Both the position numbers and the translations under genes were made by a program. From assembly GCF_001431045.1 (NCBI RefSeq), contig NZ_BCLE01000010.1, positions 1 through 64,000 of the forward strand: a DNA stretch of 64,000 nt. The letters run 5' to 3'. How positions within the stretch are numbered: the stretch's first letter is position 1; every line of letters begins with the position of its first letter. Below are positions 21,272 through 28,792 of the stretch, one piece after another. This DNA is from Streptococcus orisasini (GTDB lineage Bacteria; Bacillota; Bacilli; Lactobacillales; Streptococcaceae). The notes beneath the pieces were generated by a model. It did no database searches. It saw only the letters and a program-made list of their open reading frames with translations, and was not told where the DNA came from.

Positions 21272-21300
21272 ATAATACTAGATATTCCCCTATAAATCAA
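21272..21300 (-). promoter_or_regulatory. metE promoter
   Basis: On the minus strand TTGATT (21295-21300) and TATTAT (21272-21277) are separated by 17 bp, about 80 bases upstream of the metE start. A further Met-box-like half site (TATAGTTTTAA) lies at about 21235-21248 inside the leader. Confidence 0.65.
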
Positions 21301-21333
21301 GGTTTTTAAGCTTTCTAACTTTTTATGCTTTTA

Positions 21334-21350
21334 TATAGTTTTAAACTATA
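21334..21350. promoter_or_regulatory. Met-box 1
   Basis: TATAGTTTTAAACTATA is a 17-bp palindrome matching the MetR/MtaR Met-box known from streptococci (LysR-type methionine regulator). It lies 34 bp upstream of the metE -35, a normal activator position. Confidence 0.8.
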
Positions 21351-21362
21351 TATGTAGGGGCT

Positions 21363-21383
21363 GTTATAGCTAAAAACTATAAC
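21363..21383. promoter_or_regulatory. Met-box 2
   Basis: The core TATAGCTAAAAACTATA (21365-21381) has the same TATAG-7-CTATA form as box 1, with GT/AC extending the symmetry. The centres of the two boxes are 31 bp apart, about three helix turns, so both would face the same side of the DNA. Confidence 0.75.
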
Positions 21384-21435
21384 AAGAACATCCACAGCTG
21401 CTATAGTCCAAAAAATTGCAGTCTAACACAAAAAA

Positions 21436-21460
21436 AGCCGGAACAACATCCGGCTCATTT
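21436..21460 (-). terminator. terminator of the fructose operon
   Basis: The stem AGCCGGA / TCCGGCT (21436-21442, 21449-21455) is followed on the minus strand by a run of seven T (plus-strand A at 21430-21436). It lies just past the fruA stop. The 307-bp gap 21190-21496 holds this hairpin, the Met-boxes and the metE promoter. Confidence 0.8.
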
Positions 21461-21496
21461 ATATATTATTGACAGAACTGTTAAGGCTCTTTATTT

Positions 21497-23455
21497 TTAT
21501 TTAGCCTTACGAAGCATTCCAAAGAGAATACCTGAAATAACAGCACCAATCATGATATACAAAAGGTAAAGAAGAGCATTACTTGTTAAAGCAATTACAA
21601 AGATTCCGCCATGAGGGGCCACTAGCTTAATGCCCGATAAACCAACCAAGGCACCTGTAACAGCTGAACCAACAACGAAACTTGGAATGGCACGTGCTGG
21701 GTCAGCTGCACCAAATGGAATTGCTCCTTCAGTGATGAAAGAAAGTCCCATAACAATGTTAGTCAATCCTGAATCGCGTTCTTCTTTAGTAAATTTATCT
21801 TTGAAGAGCAGCGTAGCAACAAAGACTGCAAGCGGCGGTACCATACCTCCGGCCATAACAGAAGCCATAACCACAGAACCACCTGAGGAAACAGTTGCTG
21901 CCAGTGTACCTGTACCAAATACATAGGCTGCCTTGTTAACAGGACCACCCATATCAACAGCCATCATGCCGCCAACCAAGAGTCCCAGCAAAACAGCTGA
22001 GCTGCCTGAGAGATTTTCAAGGAAGGTATTCAGAGCCGTGTTGATGCTGGCCATAGGAATATTCACAAAGAGCATGAGGAAACCAGTTACCAGAACACCC
22101 AACAAAGGATAAAGGAGAATTGATTTAACCCCTTCAAGTGAGCGTGGAAGCCCAGCTAAGAGTTTCTTAAGAAGCAAGATAACACCACCAGCAAGGAAAC
22201 CACCTACAAGGGCACCCAAGAAACCAGAAGGGATACCTGTTAAAGCTAAGCTTGCTTTACCACCGCTGGCAAACGGTACTTTACCGAAAGCCAAACCAGA
22301 TTTAGCAATAAATCCAGCAACAAAACCAGCAACCAGACCAGGTTTTTCGGCAATAGAGTAGGCAATATAACCAGCTAAAACTGGGAGCATAAATTCAAAG
22401 GCTGCATTACCGACATTCTTGAAAAGGGAAGCTAGTTCATGATAAGATCCCAGATTAGCTAACTGATCCTTAGGAACTCCCATCAAATTATCAATCAAGA
22501 AGGCAAGGGCAATAGCGATACCACCGCCGATAACAAATGGCAGCATTTGCGAAACACCACTCATCAGGTGTTTGTAGAAAGCTCCGCCCAAGCTTGGCTT
22601 TTCAGCAGTTGAAGCTTCATTAACTGCAGTATTGTCAGCTGCAACATAAGCTTCAGCTTTACCATCAAGGATAATGTTAATTAGTTCTTCTGGTTTTTTA
22701 ATACCTTCTGCAACTGGCCGCGAAATTAAAGGCTTGCCATCAAAACGATCCATCTCAACAGCCTTGTCGGCTGCGATGATAACACCCTTAGCACGCTTAA
22801 TGTCATCAGCAGTCAGTTTATTGCCGACACCGGAGGCACCGTTTGTTTCAACCTTAATAGCAAGGCCCATTTCAGCAGCTTGTTTCTTAAGGGCTTCTTC
22901 TGCCATATAAGTGTGGGCAATCCCAGTTGTACAAGCTGTTACAGCCACGATAAAATCTTGATTGTCGGCCGCCGGTGCAGCGGGTGCTTCTTCTTTCTTT
23001 TCTTCTTCGGTTTCATTAAAGAGAGCAATAACATCATCAGGAGTGGTTACTTGACGCAATTTATCAGCAAATCCATCTTTTAAAAGGTATTGTGACAATT
23101 CAGCCAAGGCAGCCAAGTGCGTATCATTGGCACCGTCCGGTGCAGCAATCATGAAGAAAAGATCAACCGGTGCACCGTCAAGGGCTTCGTAGTCAACGCC
23201 TTTATTAGATTTAGCAAAGAGAACAGTCGCTTCCTTAACAGCTGCATTCTTGCTGTGAGGCATGGCAATACCATCACCAAGCCCTGTTGAAGTCTGTGCT
23301 TCACGGTTCATGATACCAGCTTTAAAAGTATCAAAATCGGTAACGATACCTTTTTCGCTCAGCTTTGAAACCATCTCATCAATCACAGCTTCCTTAGTAG
23401 TTGCCTGAAGATCAAGCAACATCACGTCTTTGTTCAGTAAGTCCTGAATTTTCAT
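21497..23455 (-). CDS. fruA: fructose PTS enzyme IIABC
   Basis: This membrane permease takes up fructose and phosphorylates it to fructose-1-phosphate. The 652 residues hold all three PTS domains in the order A-B-C. IIA has phosphorylated H67 in GIAMPHSKN. A Glu/Ala/Pro-rich linker (about 148-164) follows, then IIB with C175 in TACTTGIAHTYMAEEAL. IIC spans about 290-650 with roughly nine membrane segments (MLPFVIGGGIAIALAF, GGPVNKAAYVFGTG, VAPHGGIF). It is the last gene of fruR-fruK-fruA; its start overlaps the fruK stop by four bases. It is probably induced by fructose-1-phosphate through FruR and repressed by CcpA. Confidence 0.95.
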   Translation of the reverse strand: MKIQDLLNKDVMLLDLQATTKEAVIDEMVSKLSEKGIVTDFDTFKAGIMNREAQTSTGLGDGIAMPHSKNAAVKEATVLFAKSNKGVDYEALDGAPVDLFFMIAAPDGANDTHLAALAELSQYLLKDGFADKLRQVTTPDDVIALFNETEEEKKEEAPAAPAADNQDFIVAVTACTTGIAHTYMAEEALKKQAAEMGLAIKVETNGASGVGNKLTADDIKRAKGVIIAADKAVEMDRFDGKPLISRPVAEGIKKPEELINIILDGKAEAYVAADNTAVNEASTAEKPSLGGAFYKHLMSGVSQMLPFVIGGGIAIALAFLIDNLMGVPKDQLANLGSYHELASLFKNVGNAAFEFMLPVLAGYIAYSIAEKPGLVAGFVAGFIAKSGLAFGKVPFASGGKASLALTGIPSGFLGALVGGFLAGGVILLLKKLLAGLPRSLEGVKSILLYPLLGVLVTGFLMLFVNIPMASINTALNTFLENLSGSSAVLLGLLVGGMMAVDMGGPVNKAAYVFGTGTLAATVSSGGSVVMASVMAGGMVPPLAVFVATLLFKDKFTKEERDSGLTNIVMGLSFITEGAIPFGAADPARAIPSFVVGSAVTGALVGLSGIKLVAPHGGIFVIALTSNALLYLLYIMIGAVISGILFGMLRKAK

Positions 23456-24363
23456 CTTTTTTCTACCTCTACTTTTTTGTAAGTTTCCTTTATAAAATCA
23501 ATACTGGCTAAATCATCTGAAAAAGCTGTTGCCGTGCCGCAGGCAACTCCCCATTTGAGGGCTTCGACAGGATCTGCTGTCTTGACAAATTCACCTGTAA
23601 AACCTGCAACCATGGAATCCCCGGCACCGACAGAGTTCTTTACCTGTCCCTTAATCGGTTTAGCAAAATAAGCTGCCTCCGGTGTTACCAATAAAGCGCC
23701 GTCACCTGCCATCGAGATGATGACATTTTGTGCTCCTTTGGCCAAAATCTCACGCGCATATTTTTCAACATCATCCAAACCTTTCAGCTCAACATTGAAA
23801 ATAGCTTCCAGCTCATGGTTATTGGGTTTGACCAAGAGCGGCTGATAAGCAAGAGCATCAAGCAGGGTTTGTCCCTCAAAATCACAAACGATTTGAGCGC
23901 CGGTCTGTCTGACAAGTGGAATCAAACGCTTGTAAATCTGATTGCCCAGATTAGCCGGGGCACTTCCAGCAAACACTACCGTATCTTCTGCAGAGAGACG
24001 GCTTAAAACAGCTTCCAAAGCTTCTACTTGCTCATCGCTTATAACAGGTCCTGTCCCGTTGATTTCAGTTTCTTCATCAGCCTTGATTTTAACATTGATT
24101 CGTGTGTCCTGATCAACATGAATAAAATCAGTCTTGATGCCTTCAGCAGTTAAGCCTTCTTCGACAAATCTGCCGGTAAAGCCGCCAATAAAACCTGTTG
24201 CAGTATTATCCTGTCCTAAGCGCTGCAAGATACGGCTGACATTAATCCCCTTGCCACCGACAAATTTATCGTCACTGTCCATACGATTAACACTGCCGAT
24301 TTTTACAGTATCAATACGAACGATAAAGTCAATGGAGGGATTGAGGGTTACGGTATAAATCAT
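23452..24363 (-). CDS. fruK: 1-phosphofructokinase
   Basis: This 303-residue PfkB-family kinase phosphorylates fructose-1-phosphate, the product of FruA, to fructose-1,6-bisphosphate. It begins MIYTVTLNPSIDFIV. The substrate-binding block is GGKGINVSRILQRLG (about 38-52). The ATP/catalytic block near the end is KNSVGAGDSMVAGF, with the catalytic Asp. It overlaps fruR and fruA by four bases each, so the operon is translationally coupled. Tagatose-6-phosphate kinase is the nearest alternative, but the operon partners decide for FruK. Confidence 0.94.
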   Translation of the reverse strand: MIYTVTLNPSIDFIVRIDTVKIGSVNRMDSDDKFVGGKGINVSRILQRLGQDNTATGFIGGFTGRFVEEGLTAEGIKTDFIHVDQDTRINVKIKADEETEINGTGPVISDEQVEALEAVLSRLSAEDTVVFAGSAPANLGNQIYKRLIPLVRQTGAQIVCDFEGQTLLDALAYQPLLVKPNNHELEAIFNVELKGLDDVEKYAREILAKGAQNVIISMAGDGALLVTPEAAYFAKPIKGQVKNSVGAGDSMVAGFTGEFVKTADPVEALKWGVACGTATAFSDDLASIDFIKETYKKVEVEKR

Positions 24364-25103
24364 ACTTCAATCACCTTCGTTTTTTTCTTTGTTTCTTTTA
24401 ACATACGGCTGTCCGATTTATTAGTGATAATAGTCACTGCTTCCAGCCGATCAACTTTAACAAATGAGGTCTGCCCCATCTTTGAAGCATCCACCAAAGC
24501 ATAGGTTGTTTGAGCATTGTCAATGACTGTTTTTTTGATAGCTGCTTCTTCTGTATCAGGAGTTGTCAAGAAATGCAAATCAACACCATTCATGCCAATG
24601 AAGGCCTTATCAAAATTCAGCTGACTGAGTTGATTAATCGCAAACTGACCAATGCTGGCATCTGTTGAATTTTTGACATAACCTCCGATAATCAAAGTAT
24701 TAATGTTTTTTTCCACCAATTTAGCAGCATGGTGAATGGAATTTGTCACCACAGTCAAACCTTCCTGCTGCAATTTATCTAAGAGCAGTTCAGTCGTTGT
24801 TCCAGCATCAATAAAAATCACATCACCGGCAGAAATCATCTCAGTTGCTTTTCGAACAATAGCCTGCTTAGCTTGAACGTTTTTGATAGATTTTTGCAAC
24901 ATCGTTTCTTCTTCTTGCAAGGGATGGTTTTTTTCAGCTCCGCCATGAACCCGGTGCAGCTTTTTCTCACTTGCTAATTCATCTAAATCCCTGCGAACAG
25001 TGGATTCGGATGTATCAAGAATATTGACAAGAAATTCCAAGGTTACAAAATTTTCCTGCGACAGCTTTTCCATGATAATCTGCTTACGTTTAGATTTTAA
25101 AAT
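24360..25103 (-). CDS. fruR: DeoR-family repressor of the fructose operon
   Basis: This is a DeoR-type regulator: an N-terminal winged helix (VTLEFLVNILDTSESTVRRD followed by LDELASE) and a C-terminal sugar-phosphate sensor domain (DVIFIDAGTTTELLLDKL, IIGGYVK, DKAFIGMNGV). It probably represses its own operon until fructose-1-phosphate appears. The first ATG (25073) gives 237 residues but has no ribosome site and would cut the first helix short. Ten codons upstream an ATT codon (25101-25103) begins MLKSKRKQIIMEKL, nine bases after a perfect GGAGGTGA, so I place the start there. If that is wrong the gene starts at 25073. Confidence 0.85.
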   Translation of the reverse strand: MLKSKRKQIIMEKLSQENFVTLEFLVNILDTSESTVRRDLDELASEKKLHRVHGGAEKNHPLQEEETMLQKSIKNVQAKQAIVRKATEMISAGDVIFIDAGTTTELLLDKLQQEGLTVVTNSIHHAAKLVEKNINTLIIGGYVKNSTDASIGQFAINQLSQLNFDKAFIGMNGVDLHFLTTPDTEEAAIKKTVIDNAQTTYALVDASKMGQTSFVKVDRLEAVTIITNKSDSRMLKETKKKTKVIEV

Positions 25104-25120
25104 ATGACCTCACCTCCTGT

Positions 25121-25134
25121 TGTAATCGTTTACA
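25121..25134. promoter_or_regulatory. cre site (CcpA), possibly also FruR operator
   Basis: The minus strand reads TGTAAACGATTACA, a full match to the cre consensus TGWAANCGNTNWCA. It starts six bases past the -10 of the fruR promoter, so bound CcpA would block transcription. Its palindromic form also suits a FruR operator. Confidence 0.75.
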
Positions 25135-25140
25135 CCTGCT

Positions 25141-25169
25141 ATTATATATTCCTACAAAACATCTGTCAA
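25141..25169 (-). promoter_or_regulatory. consensus promoter of fruR-fruK-fruA
   Basis: On the minus strand TTGACA (25164-25169) and TATAAT (25141-25146) are separated by exactly 17 bp, a perfect match to the sigma-A consensus. Such a strong promoter fits an operon held down by repressors. Confidence 0.9.
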
Positions 25170-25374
25170 GCAATTTCTGCCAAATTCTTCCAAAAAGTAA
25201 CAAAAAATCATTAAATGTCATTAAAAAGTAATAAAACAAGAATCCCCAGTAACTTCAAGTCCCTTGCTATCATTTGTTTTCAGCCAAAAGCCTTTAATCC
25301 AATAAATGAGAGAATCTGACTTAATTTAAGTTTCCATCATTATCTAAACTGACAGCTGATCAGTCCTTAAAAAC
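25170..25374. other. AT-rich gap without recognised features
   Basis: Between the fruR promoter and the terminator of the next operon I see no gene, RNA or repeat. The sequence is AT-rich and low in complexity. Confidence 0.5.
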
Positions 25375-25428
25375 AAAAAACGGGAAAGGAGGCTCAAAAG
25401 TTAGGATCGAGACTCCTTACCCGTTTTT
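25375..25428 (-). terminator. terminator of the reductase gene
   Basis: AAAACGGGTAAGGAG pairs with CTCCTTTCCCGTTTT on the minus strand around a loop of about 20 bases, followed by TTGTTTTT. It is the end of the unit that contains 25475-26482. Confidence 0.75.
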
Positions 25429-25474
25429 CTTTTTGTTATTCGTCACTTGAGCTTGTCTGTCCTGCCTTAGCTTT

Positions 25475-26482
25475 TCAGACTTTTTTATCAATCAATGAGG
25501 TAGAATGAACCACACGATTATCACGTTCTGGGTAAATGTAGTGGATAGCCTGATTCACTGCTGTAGGAGCTTCACCAAAGCCAGTCGCTATCAAATCAGC
25601 TTTGCCTTCATATTGTGCTGCATCGCCAATAGCATAGACACCTTCCTGGCTGGTTTGAAAGACTGGAGATACATTGATACTGGAGCGCTTATGATCAAGA
25701 TTCCAATTTTTAAGATTTTTATTGGATGTTGAAAAGCCAAAACTAACAATGAGATCATCAAGCGGCAATTCCAAAGTATCATCTGATTTTGCTTTTTGAA
25801 TAACAAGACTTTGAACTTTTTCCCCATCCCCTTTTAACTCAAGAGGCACATAAGGCGTCACAATATTAACACTAGAAGACTTTAAGACTTCCACACTGTG
25901 TTCATGAGCACGAAAGGCATCACGGCGATGCACTAAGGTAACACTCTCAGCGATTTTATCCAGTGCATTAGCCCAGTCAACAGCAGAGTCACCACCGCCG
26001 CAAATGACAACTTTTTTACCAGCAAACTGGTCTAACTTATGAACATTGTAACAAATATTCTGATCAGCATAGAGTTCCTCATTGTCAAGACCAAGCCGAC
26101 GCGGTGCAAAAGCTCCATTTCCGCAGGCGATAATAATGGCTTTTGAAAAATGCTGACCTTTATTGGTCTCAATGGTAAACATATCGTTCTTTCTTTCAAA
26201 AGTCTTAACTTCTTCTTTCAGGCAAATACTAGTTTTATCTTTAAAACGCCCCAACTGCTCAATCAGATTGTCCACCAAATCGGCTCCCGTAATTGCCGGA
26301 AAGCCAGGAATATCGTAGATTACTTTTTCTGGATACAAAACAGCAGGTTGGCCACCTAGTTCAGATAGACTTTCAATGATTTTGACCCGCATATCCCGCA
26401 AACCAGCATAAAAAGCTGTAAAAAGGCCGACAGGACCGCCACCAATAATAGTTATATCAAAAATATCTTGTTCAGATGTCAA
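25475..26482 (-). CDS. ferredoxin/flavodoxin-NADP+ reductase, thioredoxin-reductase-like
   Basis: This flavoprotein oxidoreductase of the type 2 ferredoxin-NADP reductase group (B. subtilis YumC-like) has about 335 residues. An FAD-binding motif lies near the N-terminus ([19 protein letters not shown]) and an NADPH site in the middle ([18 protein letters not shown]); the C-terminal FAD motif is [14 protein letters not shown]. The redox CxxC of true thioredoxin reductase is absent ([10 protein letters not shown] instead), which argues against trxB. I choose TTG 26482 as start: GGAGGAAG lies five bases before it, whereas ATG 26497 overlaps that site and longer frames run through the promoter. 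Confidence 0.85.
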   Translation of the reverse strand: MTSEQDIFDITIIGGGPVGLFTAFYAGLRDMRVKIIESLSELGGQPAVLYPEKVIYDIPGFPAITGADLVDNLIEQLGRFKDKTSICLKEEVKTFERKNDMFTIETNKGQHFSKAIIIACGNGAFAPRRLGLDNEELYADQNICYNVHKLDQFAGKKVVICGGGDSAVDWANALDKIAESVTLVHRRDAFRAHEHSVEVLKSSSVNIVTPYVPLELKGDGEKVQSLVIQKAKSDDTLELPLDDLIVSFGFSTSNKNLKNWNLDHKRSSINVSPVFQTSQEGVYAIGDAAQYEGKADLIATGFGEAPTAVNQAIHYIYPERDNRVVHSTSLIDKKV

Positions 26483-26512
26483 TTTTTCTTCCTCCATAAA
26501 CAAAGTAATTCC

Positions 26513-26542
26513 ATTATAGCACAATTGAAAGCAAGCAGACAA
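26513..26542 (-). promoter_or_regulatory. promoter of the reductase gene
   Basis: The minus strand has the extended -10 TGCTATAAT (26513-26521) and a weak -35 TTGTCT (26537-26542) at 18 bp. It lies inside the longer open frame and so argues against an upstream start. Confidence 0.6.
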
Positions 26543-26580
26543 AAAGAGCAGGAAACAAACTTTCCAAGCAGGCATCAAGG

Positions 26581-27303
26581 TCAGCTCAGTCCCTCACTCT
26601 TTATTTTTTCTAAAAGCTGCTTCTCTTCTTCGGTAAAATGATAATGCTCCAGCAAATCAGGTCTGCGTTCCCAGGTTTTGCGCAAACTTTGCTCTAAGCG
26701 CCAACGGCGAATATTTTCATGATGGCCGCTCATTAGAACGTCAGGTACCTTCATTCCCCGATATTCATAAGGGCGCGTATACTGAGGATATTCCAAAAGG
26801 CCAGATGAGAAGCTGTCATCTTGATGACTGGCTTCCTTACCGATAACCTCAGGAATCAGTCTAACGGTCGCATCAATAATGGTCATAGCAGCCAGCTCAC
26901 CGCCCGTTAAAACAAAGTCTCCCAAAGATACTTCATCCGTCACCAAACTTTTAATGCGCTCATCATAGCCTTCATAGTGACCGCAGATAAAGACAAGCTC
27001 TTCTTCTTGAGATAACTCTTCAGCATAAGACTGGCTGAACTGTCGCCCTGCCGGGTCTAAAAGCAGGACACGCGCATTCTTGGATTCGATCTTATCAAAA
27101 GTATCAAAAATAGGCTGAGCTCGCAAAAGCATGCCCTGACCGCCACCATAGGGTTCATCATCTACATGACGAGCCTTCTTTGCATTTTCACGAAAATTAT
27201 GATAGGTAATATCTAAGAGCCCTTTTTCCTGCGCCTTGCCGACAATCGAGTGCTCCAAAGGAGCAAACATCTCTGGAAAGAGCGTCAGAATATCAATTTT
27301 CAT
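26581..27303 (-). CDS. trmD: tRNA (guanine37-N1)-methyltransferase
   Basis: TrmD methylates G37 next to the anticodon using S-adenosylmethionine and prevents frameshifts. The protein has 240 residues of the knotted SPOUT fold. It starts [13 protein letters not shown]. Typical blocks are [41 protein letters not shown] and the hinge stretch [11 protein letters not shown]. It overlaps rimM by 11 bases, the usual streptococcal order rpsP-khpA-rimM-trmD. No terminator is evident right after it. Confidence 0.97.
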   Translation of the reverse strand: MKIDILTLFPEMFAPLEHSIVGKAQEKGLLDITYHNFRENAKKARHVDDEPYGGGQGMLLRAQPIFDTFDKIESKNARVLLLDPAGRQFSQSYAEELSQEEELVFICGHYEGYDERIKSLVTDEVSLGDFVLTGGELAAMTIIDATVRLIPEVIGKEASHQDDSFSSGLLEYPQYTRPYEYRGMKVPDVLMSGHHENIRRWRLEQSLRKTWERRPDLLEHYHFTEEEKQLLEKIKSEGLS

Positions 27304-27811
27304 CGTCTAATCCTTCCAAAACATTGACATCAATACGGCCATTGGGCACATCAACATTTAAAATCACTGAGGGAATGTAGGGCAGGAGCAGGTCTCTTTT
27401 CCCTTTACGCTGAACAACCCAAACATCATTAGCACCAGGCTGTAAAATTTCCTTGACCTTCCCTAGCAAGATATCATTCTCATAAACCTCAAGCCCAATG
27501 ATTTCATGATAATAAAATTCACCATCTTCTAAATCCGTCAAATCCTCTTTCGCTACTTTAAGGGTAAAATCGCGATACTTTTCAACATCATTAATATGAT
27601 AGAGTCCCTTAAATTTAACAATATCAAAATTTTTGTGCTTGCGGTGACTGGCAATTTCAACCGTCATGACAAAGTTATCTTGCTTATCAAAAAGAGCTAG
27701 GCAGCTTCCCTTTTTAAAGCGTTCATCCGCAAAATCAGTCACAGATAATACACGGACTTCTCCTTGAAGTCCCTGAGTATTGACAATTTTTCCAACATTA
27801 AAATAAGTCAT
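27293..27811 (-). CDS. rimM: ribosome maturation factor RimM
   Basis: RimM binds ribosomal protein S19 and helps mature the 30S head. The protein has 172 residues and begins [20 protein letters not shown]. The N-terminal barrel is followed by a PRC-type barrel ([20 protein letters not shown], then VWVVQR and [10 protein letters not shown]). It overlaps trmD, so the two are coupled. A 90-bp gap separates it from khpA and holds a weak hairpin. Confidence 0.96.
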   Translation of the reverse strand: MTYFNVGKIVNTQGLQGEVRVLSVTDFADERFKKGSCLALFDKQDNFVMTVEIASHRKHKNFDIVKFKGLYHINDVEKYRDFTLKVAKEDLTDLEDGEFYYHEIIGLEVYENDILLGKVKEILQPGANDVWVVQRKGKRDLLLPYIPSVILNVDVPNGRIDVNVLEGLDDEN

Positions 27812-27883
27812 GTCTTCTCCAAATAAAAAAATTACTGTTTTTATTTTATCATCTTAGCCAATAATTCACAATTCTATATAAAA

Positions 27884-27899
27884 AAGCAGCAACTGCTGT
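27884..27899 (-). terminator. weak terminator or attenuator after khpA
   Basis: The minus strand has CAGCAGTTGCTG followed by CTTTTTTATATAG. The stem is short, so some read-through into rimM-trmD is likely. Confidence 0.4.
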
Positions 27900-27901
27900 T
27901 A

Positions 27902-28141
27902 CTACTTTTCATCAATCACAAGTCTAACTTTTTTACCCTGAGTTGGAACCGAATAGACAATCGATCTTATCGCTGTGATGGTGCGACCTTTTTTACCGAT
28001 AATTCGGCCAATATCACTAGAATCTAAGTCAAGATGATACTCCAAAAACTCAGGTGTATCTTCAATTTTAATGGTGAAATTATCTGGTTGCGAAATCAAA
28101 GGTTTCACAATAGCGATAATCAGATTTTCAATGGTATCCAT
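27902..28141 (-). CDS. khpA: KH-domain RNA-binding protein KhpA
   Basis: This single KH-domain protein has 79 residues from the ATG at 28141; the frame continues two codons upstream to a TTG. It binds RNA and in streptococci works with KhpB/EloR in cell elongation and division. The KH loop is clear: [19 protein letters not shown] (GxxG = GKKG). It follows rpsP after a few bases, as in most streptococci. Confidence 0.93.
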   Translation of the reverse strand: MDTIENLIIAIVKPLISQPDNFTIKIEDTPEFLEYHLDLDSSDIGRIIGKKGRTITAIRSIVYSVPTQGKKVRLVIDEK

Positions 28142-28152
28142 AGGCAATTACT

Positions 28153-28428
28153 TTATTTCTTTGAATATTTAGCTTCGTGGAATTTTTTCATGATTCCAGC
28201 TTTTGAAAGGATGTTACGAACAGTATCTGATGGCTGAGCACCATTGCCTAACCACTCAAGAATACGATCTTCTTTAAGGGTCACTTGATTTTCAGCTACA
28301 AGTGGATTGTAAGTTCCAACAGTTTCGATGAAGCGACCGTCACGCGGTGAACGTGAATCTGCAACATTGATACGATAGAAAGGTTTCTTTTTAGAACCCA
28401 TACGAGTTAAACGGATTTTTACTGCCAT
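28153..28428 (-). CDS. rpsP: 30S ribosomal protein S16
   Basis: This small ribosomal protein has 91 residues and begins [20 protein letters not shown], with the family blocks [14 protein letters not shown] and GTYNPL. It is the first gene of rpsP-khpA-rimM-trmD with its own strong promoter. Confidence 0.98.
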   Translation of the reverse strand: MAVKIRLTRMGSKKKPFYRINVADSRSPRDGRFIETVGTYNPLVAENQVTLKEDRILEWLGNGAQPSDTVRNILSKAGIMKKFHEAKYSKK

Positions 28429-28490
28429 TTTGAAATAATCTCTTTTCTCTTTTTTATTTTGAGCATAGCTGCGCTATGAACTACTTTATT

Positions 28491-28518
28491 ATTATAACAC
28501 AAAAAATCAGACTGTCAA
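28491..28518 (-). promoter_or_regulatory. rpsP promoter
   Basis: On the minus strand TTGACA (28513-28518) and TATAAT (28491-28496) are 16 bp apart. The -35 lies inside the downstream arm of the inverted repeat 28510-28536. Confidence 0.8.
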
Positions 28519-28536
28519 GTTTTTTTCTTGACAGTC
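28510..28536. repeat. inverted repeat overlapping the rpsP -35
   Basis: GACTGTCAAG, seven T, then CTTGACAGTC: arms of 10 bp, perfectly complementary. On the minus strand it is followed by TGATTTTTTG, so it could end transcripts from upstream, or act as an operator because it covers the -35. Confidence 0.6.
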
Positions 28537-28690
28537 ATATATTCTTGATAATTATAGTTAAGAATGTATCTGTTTTTCTAATTTACAACATATATCGTAA
28601 TCAAGGCAGATAACAACCATTGTCCTTTGCTTACTAAACAATTTAGCTCCTGTCAATTGATTTATTCAAAAATAACTAAAACGCCATAAT

Positions 28691-28739
28691 AAAAGAATGA
28701 TGCCTAGAAATAATAGTCAATCTAGACACCATTCTTTTT
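28691..28739 (-). terminator. terminator of the MacAB-like operon
   Basis: On the minus strand AAAAGAATGGTGTCTAGA pairs with TCTAGGCATCATTCTTTT (two G-U pairs), followed by ATTATGG. The 364-bp gap 28429-28792 holds this hairpin, the inverted repeat at 28510 and the rpsP promoter; the AT-rich 28540-28690 shows nothing else. Confidence 0.75.
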
Positions 28740-28792
28740 AGTTATATTTGTAAAGCATGTGGATAAAAATCCTAGTCTTTTCTGATTTCTTT

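Noticed and set aside
25360..25440. Possible riboswitch before the reductase gene
   Set aside because: The hairpin lies after the gene in the direction of transcription and has a T run, so it is an ordinary terminator.
25475..26482. Thioredoxin reductase (trxB)
   Set aside because: The CxxC redox motif is missing in the NADPH domain; it fits the ferredoxin-NADP reductase type 2 group.
26483..26578. N-terminal extension of the reductase (hydrophobic, signal-like)
   Set aside because: The extension covers the promoter (TGCTATAAT) and the ribosome site of the TTG start; the FAD motif needs no such leader.
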